From assembly GCA_031258715.1 (NCBI GenBank), contig JAIRMN010000022.1, positions 1-32,177 of the forward strand: DNA of 32,177 nucleotides, read 5' to 3'. The notes under the pieces were generated by a model. The model worked only from the letters and a program-made list of their open reading frames with translations, ran no database searches and was not told the DNA's origin. This DNA comes from Zoogloeaceae bacterium (GTDB taxonomy: Bacteria; Pseudomonadota; Gammaproteobacteria; Burkholderiales; Rhodocyclaceae). Below, piece by piece: positions 25,450 through 32,177 of this stretch; position 1 is the first letter of the stretch; each line of letters starts with the position of its first letter. Position numbers and translations under genes: made by a program.

Positions 25450-25571
25450 TACCTTCCAAGCCCATAGCGATCGTCATCCCATCCCTGGTTTCGGATGTGC
25501 GCTCGAACAATCTTCTCGTCCAATCCGACCGTCGAGACAAAGCAGCCTCGCTCTTGGTAGAGATCGGAAAA
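25449..25571 (-). pseudogene. IS200/IS605 TnpA C-terminal fragment
   Basis: The minus frame reads DSFSDLYQERGCFVSTVGLDEKIVRAHIRNQ and ends with TAA. GYFVSTVGLDE-type sequence and an RNQ/REQ helix are the usual C-terminus of Y1-type TnpA, including the helix that carries the catalytic Tyr region upstream. The N-terminal two-thirds is missing and is replaced by an IS3 fragment. It cannot be functional. Confidence 0.65.
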
Positions 25572-25757
25572 TGAGTCAGCGGCTGACCGGCGCGCGCGGC
25601 GCCCAGCCAGTGGCTCAATGTTGGAAGTCCAACTGCCGGGCCGCCCTGGCCCGACCAACCGGACTCCGTCAGGGCGATGGCCTGAGTCTTGAAGTCGTCT
25701 GTCGCATGGGAACCTCCAGGTTGCAATGGTAATGAAGGTATCGCTTCCTGGCGTCCA
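25572..25757 (-). pseudogene. IS3-family orfA fragment with left terminal repeat
   Basis: The minus frame gives TDDFKTQAIALTESGW, then PAVGLPTLSHWLGAARAGQP, matching the HTH start of IS3 OrfA. GGAGGT lies upstream near a possible start, and GGACGCCAGGAAGC (the terminal repeat, 25743-25756) lies just outside. This is the reverse complement of the right-end repeat at 391-404. The rest of orfA is gone, cut at the junction with the IS200/IS605 fragment. Confidence 0.7.
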
Positions 25758-25781
25758 TTTTAGGGGGGACAGATTTAAAGT

Positions 25782-25971
25782 GCCGGCTGGATTGCTTCCT
25801 TCCTCACAATGACGGGCTTAGGAGTGTTATGCGAAGCGCGGCGCGACCTGAAACGCGCCCAACATCGTCATTGCGAGGAGCGTAGCGACGAAGCAATCCA
25901 GAAGCCAACCCGCAGCTTGATACGCCGGTAATTTTTCTATTCTCTGCCTTCTGCCCCCTGTCATCCGATTC
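25782..25971 (+). repeat. Dispersed composite repeat R7 with inverted double core
   Basis: This copy has the core GCGAGGAGCGTAGCGACGAA, a block ACGCCGGTAATTTTTC and a pyrimidine-rich end CTCTGCCTTCTGCCCC. It also holds a second inverted half-core: GGATTGCTTC (25789-25798) mirrors GAAGCAATCC (25890-25899), and CAATGACG (25807-25814) mirrors CGTCATTG (25866-25873). The sequence could extrude as a long imperfect cruciform. It lies upstream of the hybrid kinase gene. Confidence 0.75.
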
Positions 25972-26126
25972 CGATATAATCCTTGCTTTCCGTTCATCCT
26001 GCGCATACGGCATTGTCGTGATCCGGGGTGTTTCCGGGAATTTGCTTTTTCGTCGATGCGGCGTTGGCCGGAGGTTTCCGCGGGTCTGGCGCGCGCGTGG
26101 CGATACTCCTTTCGGGAGACGCGAGA

Positions 26127-29100
26127 ATGAAAGCAAGCGAACGTATGAACGACCGTCCCTTTTTGCGGCGGCGCGGTTTTGCGGCGCGGTTCTGGGCGTC
26201 TTGCTTTCTGCTGCTCTTCCTCCTTCTGGCCTTCTCGCTTTCCGCCCTGGCCGACGCGCCGGAGGCGGGCGGGTTTCCCCAGGGTTTCCGCGACATTCCC
26301 GGCATCACGGCGGAGGAAATCCAGGCTATCGAAAAGGTGCTTGCCGGGCGGAAATCGTTTTCCTATGGGGCGCTGGAGAGCGCCGAGTGTTTTTATCGGG
26401 ACGACGGTTCGCTGGATGGCTATACGGTGTCGCTGGCGCAGATGTTGAGCAGGCTTTTTGGCGTGCCCTTCGAGGTGGAAATCCACACCTGGAACGACTT
26501 GCGGCGCGGCATTCGCAATGGGGACATCGACTTTTCCAGCGATTTCGATCCCGGCAGCGGCAACGCCCAGGGCCTGCTGATGAACCGTTCCTTCCGGGAA
26601 CGCGCCATCAAGTTCGTCAGCCGCGCCGCCGGGTCCCCTCTTGCCGAGATCGCCCGCCAGGACAAGGCGCGCGTCGCCGTCATGCGCGATTCGGCCGTCG
26701 TGGCATTGGTCATGCCGCATCTGGAAAAACAGTATGGCGACAAACTGGTCATCATCCCCATCGACGACCGGAAAAAGGTCGCCGACATGTTGCGCAAGCG
26801 GGAACTGGACCTCTTCGTCGCCGATGACGCCTGGGCGGAAATCTTCATCGGGCGGCCAGACATCGCTGTCGATACCTTCCGCCCCCTCCTCTACAAGCGC
26901 GTGGCCGTGACCACCGGCAAACCGGAACTCGAGCCGATCATCCGGGTCATCAGCAAGCTCTTCCCCTACCGGAAACCGCACTTCCAAAGCCTGCGACACA
27001 TCTACGAACTGCACCGCCAGGGCAGGAGGCGCTTCCTCCACAAAATCTTCACCGGCAGCCTGAACGAGGCCGAGCGCGCGTACTATGACCGGCGGATCAA
27101 GGCGGGCATTTCCGTGCCCATCGTCGCCAGCCCCACCAACTATCCCGTTGAGTTCTACGACAAGGACAAAAAACGCTGGGAAGGCATCGCCTTCGACATT
27201 CTCGGCGAGATCGGCGAAATCACCGACCTGAAATTCCGTCCGGTCGAGTTCGCCGAGGATAACTGGCCGCTCCTCCTCAAGATGCTGCGCAGCGGCGATC
27301 CCGAAGCGCCGATGTTGCTGGACGTGGGCTACAACGAAACCCGCGCGAGGGATTTCATTTTCGCCGACAAACCCTATCTTCTGGACCACTACGCGCTCAT
27401 CTCGTCGAAAGATCTGCCGAATCTCCACCATGACGAGGTGCTCTACCACCGCGTTGGCCTCTTGCAGGAATCCATGTTCGCCGAGGTCTTCCAGCGCTGG
27501 TTTCCCAGCCACGCCGACACGGTTTATTTCAGCGCCCAGTACGAAGAATTCAAGGCCCTCGAGGAAGGAAAAATCGACCTTCTGATGTTGAGCCAGTTGC
27601 ACTTTTCCTACATCAGCAATTTCCTGAAACGGACGAATTTCAAGATCAACATGGTCTTTGAAGACCCGCTGCGCACCGGCTTTGGCTTTGGCAAGGCGCA
27701 GACGGAACTGCGCGGCATCATCAGCAAGGCGCAGGATTTGGTCGATACCCAGAGCATCGTCCGGCGCTGGGAATATTCGGTTCTCGACTACCGGAGAGAA
27801 GACGCGCAGACCCGCGCCGTCCTCATGGCGATCAGCAGCGTCTTCATGCTGCTGGTCATCGCGCTCCTCGCCCTTTTGCTCTTCCAGCGCCGCCGTGAAG
27901 GGAAGCGCCTGCGCGCCCAAGTCGCCGAGCGCACCCGCGAACTGGACGAGCAGGTGGAGGCGACCCAGGCCGCTTCCGCCGCCAAGAGCCGCTTCCTCGC
28001 CAACATGAGCCATGACATGCGCACGCCGCTCAACGCCATCATTGGCCTCTCCCGGCTGGCGCTGACCGACCGCGCCGTCGTGCTCGACCCCAAGAATACC
28101 CGCAGTGTCCTCAACGCCGGCCTCACCTTGCTCTCCTTGGTCAATGACCTTCTGGACATTTCCAAGATCGAGGCCGGGCGCTATGAACTTACGCCGGTGG
28201 ACTACGAAACCCCCGCCCTGATCAGCGATACGATCAGCATAAATATCGTCCGCCTGGCCGGGAAGCCCATCACCTTCCGGCTGAAACTGGACGAAACCCT
28301 GCCCGTCCGTCTTTGCGGCGACGACCTGCGCGTGCGGCAAATCTTCAACAACCTCCTCTCCAACGCCCTCAAATACACCGAACGCGGCGAAGTAGAATGG
28401 TCGCTTTCCTGGACGAAGGAAGGCGATTCGGTCTGGCTCGTCTCCTCTGTGCGCGATACCGGCATCGGCATCCGCCCGGAAAGCTTGGAAAAAATCTTCT
28501 CCGACTATAACCAGATCGATGTCGACGCCATACGCAAGACCGAAAGCACCGGGCTGGGACTGCCGATTGCCTGGAACCTGGCAAAACTGATGGACGGCGA
28601 ACTGACGGTGACGAGCGAATACGGCAAGGGGTCGGTCTTTTCCGTGCGCCTCAGGCAGGGCTTCATCGACGCCGAACCCATTGGCCCGGAACGGACGCAA
28701 ACCCTCCGGCAATTCCAGTATTTCGCCACGGAGGAAGAGCATGGCGGCGCGCGCATCGTCTATCGTGACCTCTCCCACGCCGCCGTGTTGGTAGTCGATG
28801 ACGTGGAAAGCAACCTCGAAGTCGCCGCCGGCATGATGGAACGCTACCGGCTGCGCATCGACTACGCGACCAGCGGCCAGCAGGCGATCGACATGGCGCG
28901 GGCGGAACGCCTCCGTTACGACATCATTTTCATGGATCACATGATGCCCGGCATGGATGGCGTCGCGGCGCTCAAGGCCATCCGGGAGATCGGCACGGAA
29001 TACGCCAAAAACGTCCCCATCGTCGTCCTCACCGCCAATGCCATCGTCGGCAACGAACAACGGTTTCTGGAAAGCGGCTTCCAGGCGTTTCTTGCCAAAC

Positions 29101-29765
29101 CCATCGACATGTGGCAACTGGACGCTGTGCTCTCGCGCTTCATCCAGGACAAGGCGCGAGAACCGGAGGACACGCTCCCGCAAGCGGCCATTCCCGGACT
29201 GGACATCGAAGCCGCCCTGAAACGCTTTTCCGGCGACATGAAAATTTACCGGCGTGTGCTGACATCTTGGGCGCGGCATACCCCCGCCCTTTTGGAGAAG
29301 GCGAAGGCAGTCTCCAGGGAGACGCTCGCCGACTACACCGTCGTCATGCACGGACTCAAGGGCGGGGCTTTGAGCGTCGGCGCGACAGAAGTCAGCCAGA
29401 AGGCGGCAAGGCTGGAAGCGGCGGCAAAGGAGGGCGATCTCGCCTTCATCGGCGCGAATAACGCCGATTTCGTCGAGATGACGGCGCGGCTCCTCGCCAG
29501 TCTCTCGGCCTTCCCGGCGGAAAGCGGCGAAGCGGAAAAACCCCTGAAGAACGCGCCCGACCCCGAAACGCTCGCCCGGCTCGAAGCGGCCGCTATCGCC
29601 TACGACATGGACAGCGTGGACGCGGCGCTCGCGGAACTGGAAAGCTACCGCTACCGGAACCGGCAGGCATTCGTCGCCTGGCTGCGCGAGCAGGCGGAAG
29701 CGATGGAACTTTCGCGCATGGCCGAAGCCCTGGCGAAGCTGAACAAGGAAAAGGAGAGGCATTGA
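26127..29765 (+). CDS. BvgS-like hybrid sensor histidine kinase
   Basis: The 1212-aa protein starts at 26127, after GGGAG; a later ATG at 26145 is possible. The order is: signal peptide/helix (~12-38); two periplasmic type-3 solute-binding (Venus-flytrap) domains (~60-290 and ~325-545, e.g. YTVSLAQMLSRLFGVPFEVE and GIAFDILGEIGEITDLKF); a transmembrane helix (~565-590); a short coiled coil; a HisKA domain with His629 in NMSHDMRTPLNAIIG; an ATPase domain (NNLLSNALKYTERG, DTGIGI, STGLGLPI); a receiver domain with Asp937 in FMDHMMPGMDG; and an Hpt domain with His1075 in VMHGLKGGALS. BvgS has a PAS domain between membrane and kinase; none is seen here. It should sense a periplasmic ligand and phosphorelay to a regulator, likely the HD-GYP protein. 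Confidence 0.93.
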   Translation: MKASERMNDRPFLRRRGFAARFWASCFLLLFLLLAFSLSALADAPEAGGFPQGFRDIPGITAEEIQAIEKVLAGRKSFSYGALESAECFYRDDGSLDGYTVSLAQMLSRLFGVPFEVEIHTWNDLRRGIRNGDIDFSSDFDPGSGNAQGLLMNRSFRERAIKFVSRAAGSPLAEIARQDKARVAVMRDSAVVALVMPHLEKQYGDKLVIIPIDDRKKVADMLRKRELDLFVADDAWAEIFIGRPDIAVDTFRPLLYKRVAVTTGKPELEPIIRVISKLFPYRKPHFQSLRHIYELHRQGRRRFLHKIFTGSLNEAERAYYDRRIKAGISVPIVASPTNYPVEFYDKDKKRWEGIAFDILGEIGEITDLKFRPVEFAEDNWPLLLKMLRSGDPEAPMLLDVGYNETRARDFIFADKPYLLDHYALISSKDLPNLHHDEVLYHRVGLLQESMFAEVFQRWFPSHADTVYFSAQYEEFKALEEGKIDLLMLSQLHFSYISNFLKRTNFKINMVFEDPLRTGFGFGKAQTELRGIISKAQDLVDTQSIVRRWEYSVLDYRREDAQTRAVLMAISSVFMLLVIALLALLLFQRRREGKRLRAQVAERTRELDEQVEATQAASAAKSRFLANMSHDMRTPLNAIIGLSRLALTDRAVVLDPKNTRSVLNAGLTLLSLVNDLLDISKIEAGRYELTPVDYETPALISDTISINIVRLAGKPITFRLKLDETLPVRLCGDDLRVRQIFNNLLSNALKYTERGEVEWSLSWTKEGDSVWLVSSVRDTGIGIRPESLEKIFSDYNQIDVDAIRKTESTGLGLPIAWNLAKLMDGELTVTSEYGKGSVFSVRLRQGFIDAEPIGPERTQTLRQFQYFATEEEHGGARIVYRDLSHAAVLVVDDVESNLEVAAGMMERYRLRIDYATSGQQAIDMARAERLRYDIIFMDHMMPGMDGVAALKAIREIGTEYAKNVPIVVLTANAIVGNEQRFLESGFQAFLAKPIDMWQLDAVLSRFIQDKAREPEDTLPQAAIPGLDIEAALKRFSGDMKIYRRVLTSWARHTPALLEKAKAVSRETLADYTVVMHGLKGGALSVGATEVSQKAARLEAAAKEGDLAFIGANNADFVEMTARLLASLSAFPAESGEAEKPLKNAPDPETLARLEAAAIAYDMDSVDAALAELESYRYRNRQAFVAWLREQAEAMELSRMAEALAKLNKEKERH

Positions 29766-30137
29766 ATGAAACAGGCAAAATCTCCAAGGGGCGCGGCGCT
29801 TGCCGCGATATTGATCGCGGGAACCTGGCTGGCATGGTCATGCCTGACGACGTCCCCGGCGAATGCCGGAGAATTGGAGAAATGCGACATGGATCCGGTA
29901 AAACAGTCGATCTGTATCTATCAAGCCATTCTCGCCGACGTGGAAAAAACCTACCCGATGCGCGGCGGCGGCGGGATCGGTTCGATCGCGCAAACCGCGA
30001 CCACGACTTTCAGGGTGCAACTCTTGCAGGAGGGGCGAATAGATCGTCTGGACTACACGGTCAGGATCGGCGCGGGTGGAGCGGTCGAGATTGTCGGCAA
30101 GAAGGAGAGCGCCCAGACAATGGGGCGCCCCGAATAA
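29766..30137 (+). CDS. Small secreted protein in the kinase operon
   Basis: The 123-aa protein has a long N-terminal hydrophobic stretch (AALAAILIAGTWLAWSCLTTSPANAGE) with likely cleavage after ANA; a Cys in it sits in a poor lipobox. The mature part has two Cys (EKCDMDPVKQSIC), a Gly-rich strip (MRGGGGIGS) and beta-like strands. No domain is recognised. Its ATG follows the kinase TGA with no gap, so translation is coupled. Between a periplasmic sensor and an HD-GYP regulator it may be an accessory or ligand-presenting protein; this is inference from location. Confidence 0.75.
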   Translation: MKQAKSPRGAALAAILIAGTWLAWSCLTTSPANAGELEKCDMDPVKQSICIYQAILADVEKTYPMRGGGGIGSIAQTATTTFRVQLLQEGRIDRLDYTVRIGAGGAVEIVGKKESAQTMGRPE

Positions 30138-30166
30138 TCTTCGGATAAGAAAAGGAGGACTGAAAC

Positions 30167-31255
30167 GTGGAAAAGCGGGCAAAAATCATGCTCGTGGACG
30201 ACGACATGCCCACCCTGCTCATGGGCAAGGACATGCTCAGGAGCCATTACGAAGTCTATCCCCTGCCTTCGGCGGCCAAACTCTTCGAGACGCTGGAACA
30301 CGTCTCCCCGGACATGATCCTGCTCGACATCGAGATGCCGGAAATGAACGGCTACGAAGCCATGCGCCGCCTGCGCGCCGACGGTCGTCTCGCTGAAATC
30401 CCGGTCATCTTCGTCACCGCCCGGACGGACGAAGACAGCGAACTGGAAGGCTTGAGCCTAGGCGCGGTCGATTATGTGCTGAAACCCTTTTCCGCCCCGC
30501 TCCTTTTGAAACGCATCGAAAACCACCTGGAAGCCGCCTTGCGAAAAAAGGAACTGGCGCGCTACAACGCCGACCTGCAAGGCATGGTGCATCAGCAAGG
30601 CGGACGCATCGTCGATCTGCAAAATTCGGTCTTATGCACGGTCGCCAACCTGGTCGAATTCCGCGACGACGTGACCGGCAGCCACATCAGCCGCACGCGG
30701 GAATACCTGCGCCTGTTGATAGAAGCCCTCGCGCGGGAGGATCTCTATCAGGAGAAGGTTTCCGGCTGGGACATGGCGCTTCTCCTTTCTTCCTCGCAAC
30801 TGCACGACGTGGGAAAGATCGCCATCAGCGACGCCATCCTGAACAAGCCCGGCAAACTCACGCCGGAAGAATTCGAGATCATGAAGACGCACGTCGCCAT
30901 CGGCATCCGCATCATCGAAAAAATCGAGGAAAACACGGCGGAACACGCCTTCCTGCGCCACGCCAAGGTCTTCGCCGCCACACACCACGAAAAATGGGAC
31001 GGCAGCGGCTACCCGCAAGGACTTTCCGGCGAGGACATCCCGCTGGAAGGCCGCCTGATGGCCATCGCCGACGTCTACGACGCGCTCATCTCCCAGCGCC
31101 CCTACAAGCCGCCGCTCGACATCGCGGAAGCAAACGCCTCCATCATCGAAGGCAGCGGCAAACACTTCGACCCCTCGCTGGTGGAAGTCTTCCGGAAGGT
31201 GTCCGACGGGTTTGCGGGGATTGTCGAACAGGGACGGAATGCGTCGCCCGTATGA
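30167..31255 (+). CDS. HD-GYP response regulator (c-di-GMP phosphodiesterase)
   Basis: The 362-aa protein starts at a GTG (30167) with AAAGGAGG 9 nt upstream. A receiver domain (KIMLVDDDM, phospho-acceptor Asp54 in MILLDIEMPEMNG, TARTDEDSE, and VLKPFS) is joined to an HD-GYP domain with H213-D214 in LHDVGK and G281-Y282-P283 in HHEKWDGSGYP. The metal-binding residues are kept, so it should hydrolyse c-di-GMP in the cytoplasm when phosphorylated. It is RpfG-like and is the third gene of the kinase operon, making it the likely phosphorelay output. No DNA-binding domain is present. Confidence 0.93.
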   Translation: MEKRAKIMLVDDDMPTLLMGKDMLRSHYEVYPLPSAAKLFETLEHVSPDMILLDIEMPEMNGYEAMRRLRADGRLAEIPVIFVTARTDEDSELEGLSLGAVDYVLKPFSAPLLLKRIENHLEAALRKKELARYNADLQGMVHQQGGRIVDLQNSVLCTVANLVEFRDDVTGSHISRTREYLRLLIEALAREDLYQEKVSGWDMALLLSSSQLHDVGKIAISDAILNKPGKLTPEEFEIMKTHVAIGIRIIEKIEENTAEHAFLRHAKVFAATHHEKWDGSGYPQGLSGEDIPLEGRLMAIADVYDALISQRPYKPPLDIAEANASIIEGSGKHFDPSLVEVFRKVSDGFAGIVEQGRNASPV

Positions 31256-31287
31256 ACGCGGCAAAGGAGAGGACGGCAAGAAATTAG

Positions 31288-31361
31288 CGACAGCCCTTCA
31301 GGGCTGTCGGTCTAACGCAATTGGGAAGGGGTCTCAACCTTCGCACCGCCCTGAAGGGCGG
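31288..31361. repeat. Two related palindromes downstream of the HD-GYP gene
   Basis: CGACAGCCCTTCAGGGCTGTCG (31288-31309) is a perfect palindrome with a 2-nt centre. CCGCCCTGAAGGGCGG (31346-31361) is a second. Their cores GCCCTTCAGGGC and GCCCTGAAGGGC are reverse complements. No T-tract follows the first, so it is not a standard terminator. They may be ends of a lost IS200/IS605 element or a REP-like unit. Confidence 0.6.
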
Positions 31362-31383
31362 GGTTTCAAACCGGGGTTAGTTT

Positions 31384-31710
31384 TTGGATGAACGACTCCC
31401 CAAACGCTCTCTCCGGTCTCCCTGGGCGACACCATGCATGACCACGGGCTATTGCGGTCTGGAACTGCGCGGACACAATCGTATGTTGGGGCATGCCCCC
31501 TTGATTGACCATACCCGCGCAGCGGCGAGAAGATCGTGTTCGAGCCGCCCGATGCAATACGTTACCGCGAGCGCACAGTGGCCGAGCGGATGGACGCGCG
31601 TCTGAAAGACAAATTCGGCGGACGGAATGTGTGGGTCATGGACTATCTGAAGGTCAACAGCCATCTGATGTTAGGCCATAGCCAACCGCCCATGTTCGCT
31701 ACTTTCCGCC
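31384..31710 (+). pseudogene. IS4-type DDE transposase C-terminal relic, frameshifted
   Basis: One frame gives TTGYCGLELRGHNRMLGHAPLIDH, and from ~31509 another gives PRSGEKIVFEPPDAIRYRERTVAERMDARLKDKFGG. Together they match a DDE transposase C-terminus, including the Y-(2)-R-(3)-E-(6)-K signature (YRERTVAERMDARLK) of IS4-type enzymes, which contains the catalytic Glu. A frameshift near 31510 separates the halves, and the frame past ~31710 is not transposase-like. It is a dead fragment; no terminal repeats were found. Confidence 0.75.
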
Positions 31711-31838
31711 ACCTCGCCAGTATCGACTTTCGCGCTTCGCATCAAGCGCCGCTGTCTGGCTCCGGTTTGCCGTCTGTGGCAAACTCCGATTTCTGGTCTT
31801 TTGGGTTTTGCAAGTCAGAGCGACGTTTATAATAGATG
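31711..31838. other. Junction segment, no gene seen
   Basis: There is no recognisable gene here. The base composition shifts from GC-rich to AT-rich near 31820, marking a junction with unrelated DNA. Confidence 0.4.
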
Positions 31839-32177
31839 TTACTGCTTTGGACAAAGTAAATTATGATCATCAATCACCCCCTCTTTTAAATTGATTGATA
31901 TCATATACTCATAATCATGCTTTTCAGTATCGTATTGCCTGTATTTTGTACAAACGAAACCACGGAACCCTCTCATCTGTGCACCTGTATGCTCAGCATT
32001 ATCTTTGATGGATAAGGGCATTTGGTAATATATGGCCTCGGCAGCATCTCCGGTGAGGCAAGAATCCATCCATCCATATACAGCGATAGCCCGTCCAAAG
32101 ATTTTCCCCCGAATGTAATCAAACCCTTCCAGTTCTCCGCTTTCTTCAATAATTTCTTCAGAAATAATCCACTCTTG
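31839..32177 (-). CDS. Partial hypothetical protein, AT-richer, open at edge
   Basis: The frame is open from the right edge of the window to a stop at 31839, giving the last 112 residues of a longer protein; the track's ATG at 32069 is internal. The upstream part reads EWIISEEIIEESGELEGFDYIRG. It is acidic, with aromatic and Cys-containing segments (MDSCLTGDAAEAIYYQMP, FRGFVCTKYRQYDTEKHDYEYMIS). The DNA is visibly more AT-rich than the rest, which suggests transfer. I recognise no family. Confidence 0.5.
   Translation of the reverse strand, partial: QEWIISEEIIEESGELEGFDYIRGKIFGRAIAVYGWMDSCLTGDAAEAIYYQMPLSIKDNAEHTGAQMRGFRGFVCTKYRQYDTEKHDYEYMISINLKEGVIDDHNLLCPKQ

Noticed and set aside
25827-29762. 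A 1311-codon minus-strand ORF opposite the hybrid kinase.
   Set aside because: The plus strand encodes a complete kinase with every expected motif. The antisense frame shows no domain and is a by-product of GC-rich codon use.

Overview
The window looks like chromosomal DNA of a GC-rich Gram-negative bacterium, most likely a betaproteobacterium (Rhodocyclales/Nitrosomonadales type). The evidence is gene content and protein style: a rpsO-pnp pair, a tgt-yajC-secD-secF cluster, AmpD, YgfZ, a BepA-type M48 protease, FTR1, and a BvgS-like hybrid kinase beside an HD-GYP regulator. Taxonomy is inferred from recognisable families only; no search was run.

Layout. (1) 1-404 is the decayed 3' end of an IS3-family element. 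(2) 422-3835 (minus) carries lysC, then iorB-thioesterase-ygfZ as a tight group. (3) 3836-5753 holds a small HTH gene with a promoter and paired palindromic operators, a strong terminator, a radical SAM gene and a divergent queD. (4) 6004-6900 is an unrecognised secreted protein. (5) 7124-10547 is a probable Fur-controlled operon: a TgpA-like transglutaminase that has lost its catalytic Cys, then an FTR1 iron permease. (6) 10757-12495 holds a frameshifted bepA-like protease gene and a TusA-like gene. (7) 12801-16436 holds a FecR-domain protein, a hotdog thioesterase and a secreted beta-propeller protein. (8) 16498-19851 holds pnp-rpsO (minus) and ampD. (9) 20074-25250 (minus) is tgt-yajC-secD-secF-cytochrome b. 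(10) 25335-25971 is a graveyard of IS200/IS605 and IS3 fragments plus a dispersed repeat. (11) 26127-31255 is a signalling operon: BvgS-like hybrid kinase, small secreted protein, HD-GYP response regulator. (12) 31288-32177 holds palindromes, an IS4-type transposase relic and an AT-richer partial gene that runs off the edge.

Functional links. queD and tgt both serve queuosine tRNA modification. yajC, secD and secF form the Sec accessory complex. rpsO and pnp are the classical translation/RNA-decay pair. The Fur box, dead transglutaminase and FTR1 suggest an iron-uptake unit. The kinase and HD-GYP genes suggest a periplasm-to-c-di-GMP relay.

The main non-genic signal is a composite dispersed repeat of roughly 190 bp, seen as eight full or partial copies. 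It has purine-rich and pyrimidine-rich ends and a core around GAGGAGCGAAGCGACGAAGC. Several copies sit within a few bases of stop codons, and one supplies the C-terminus and stop of ygfZ. The strongest candidates for something undescribed are the catalytically dead transglutaminase/FTR1 pair, the repeat family, and the kinase-secreted protein-HD-GYP module. I found no CRISPR array, tRNA or rRNA.
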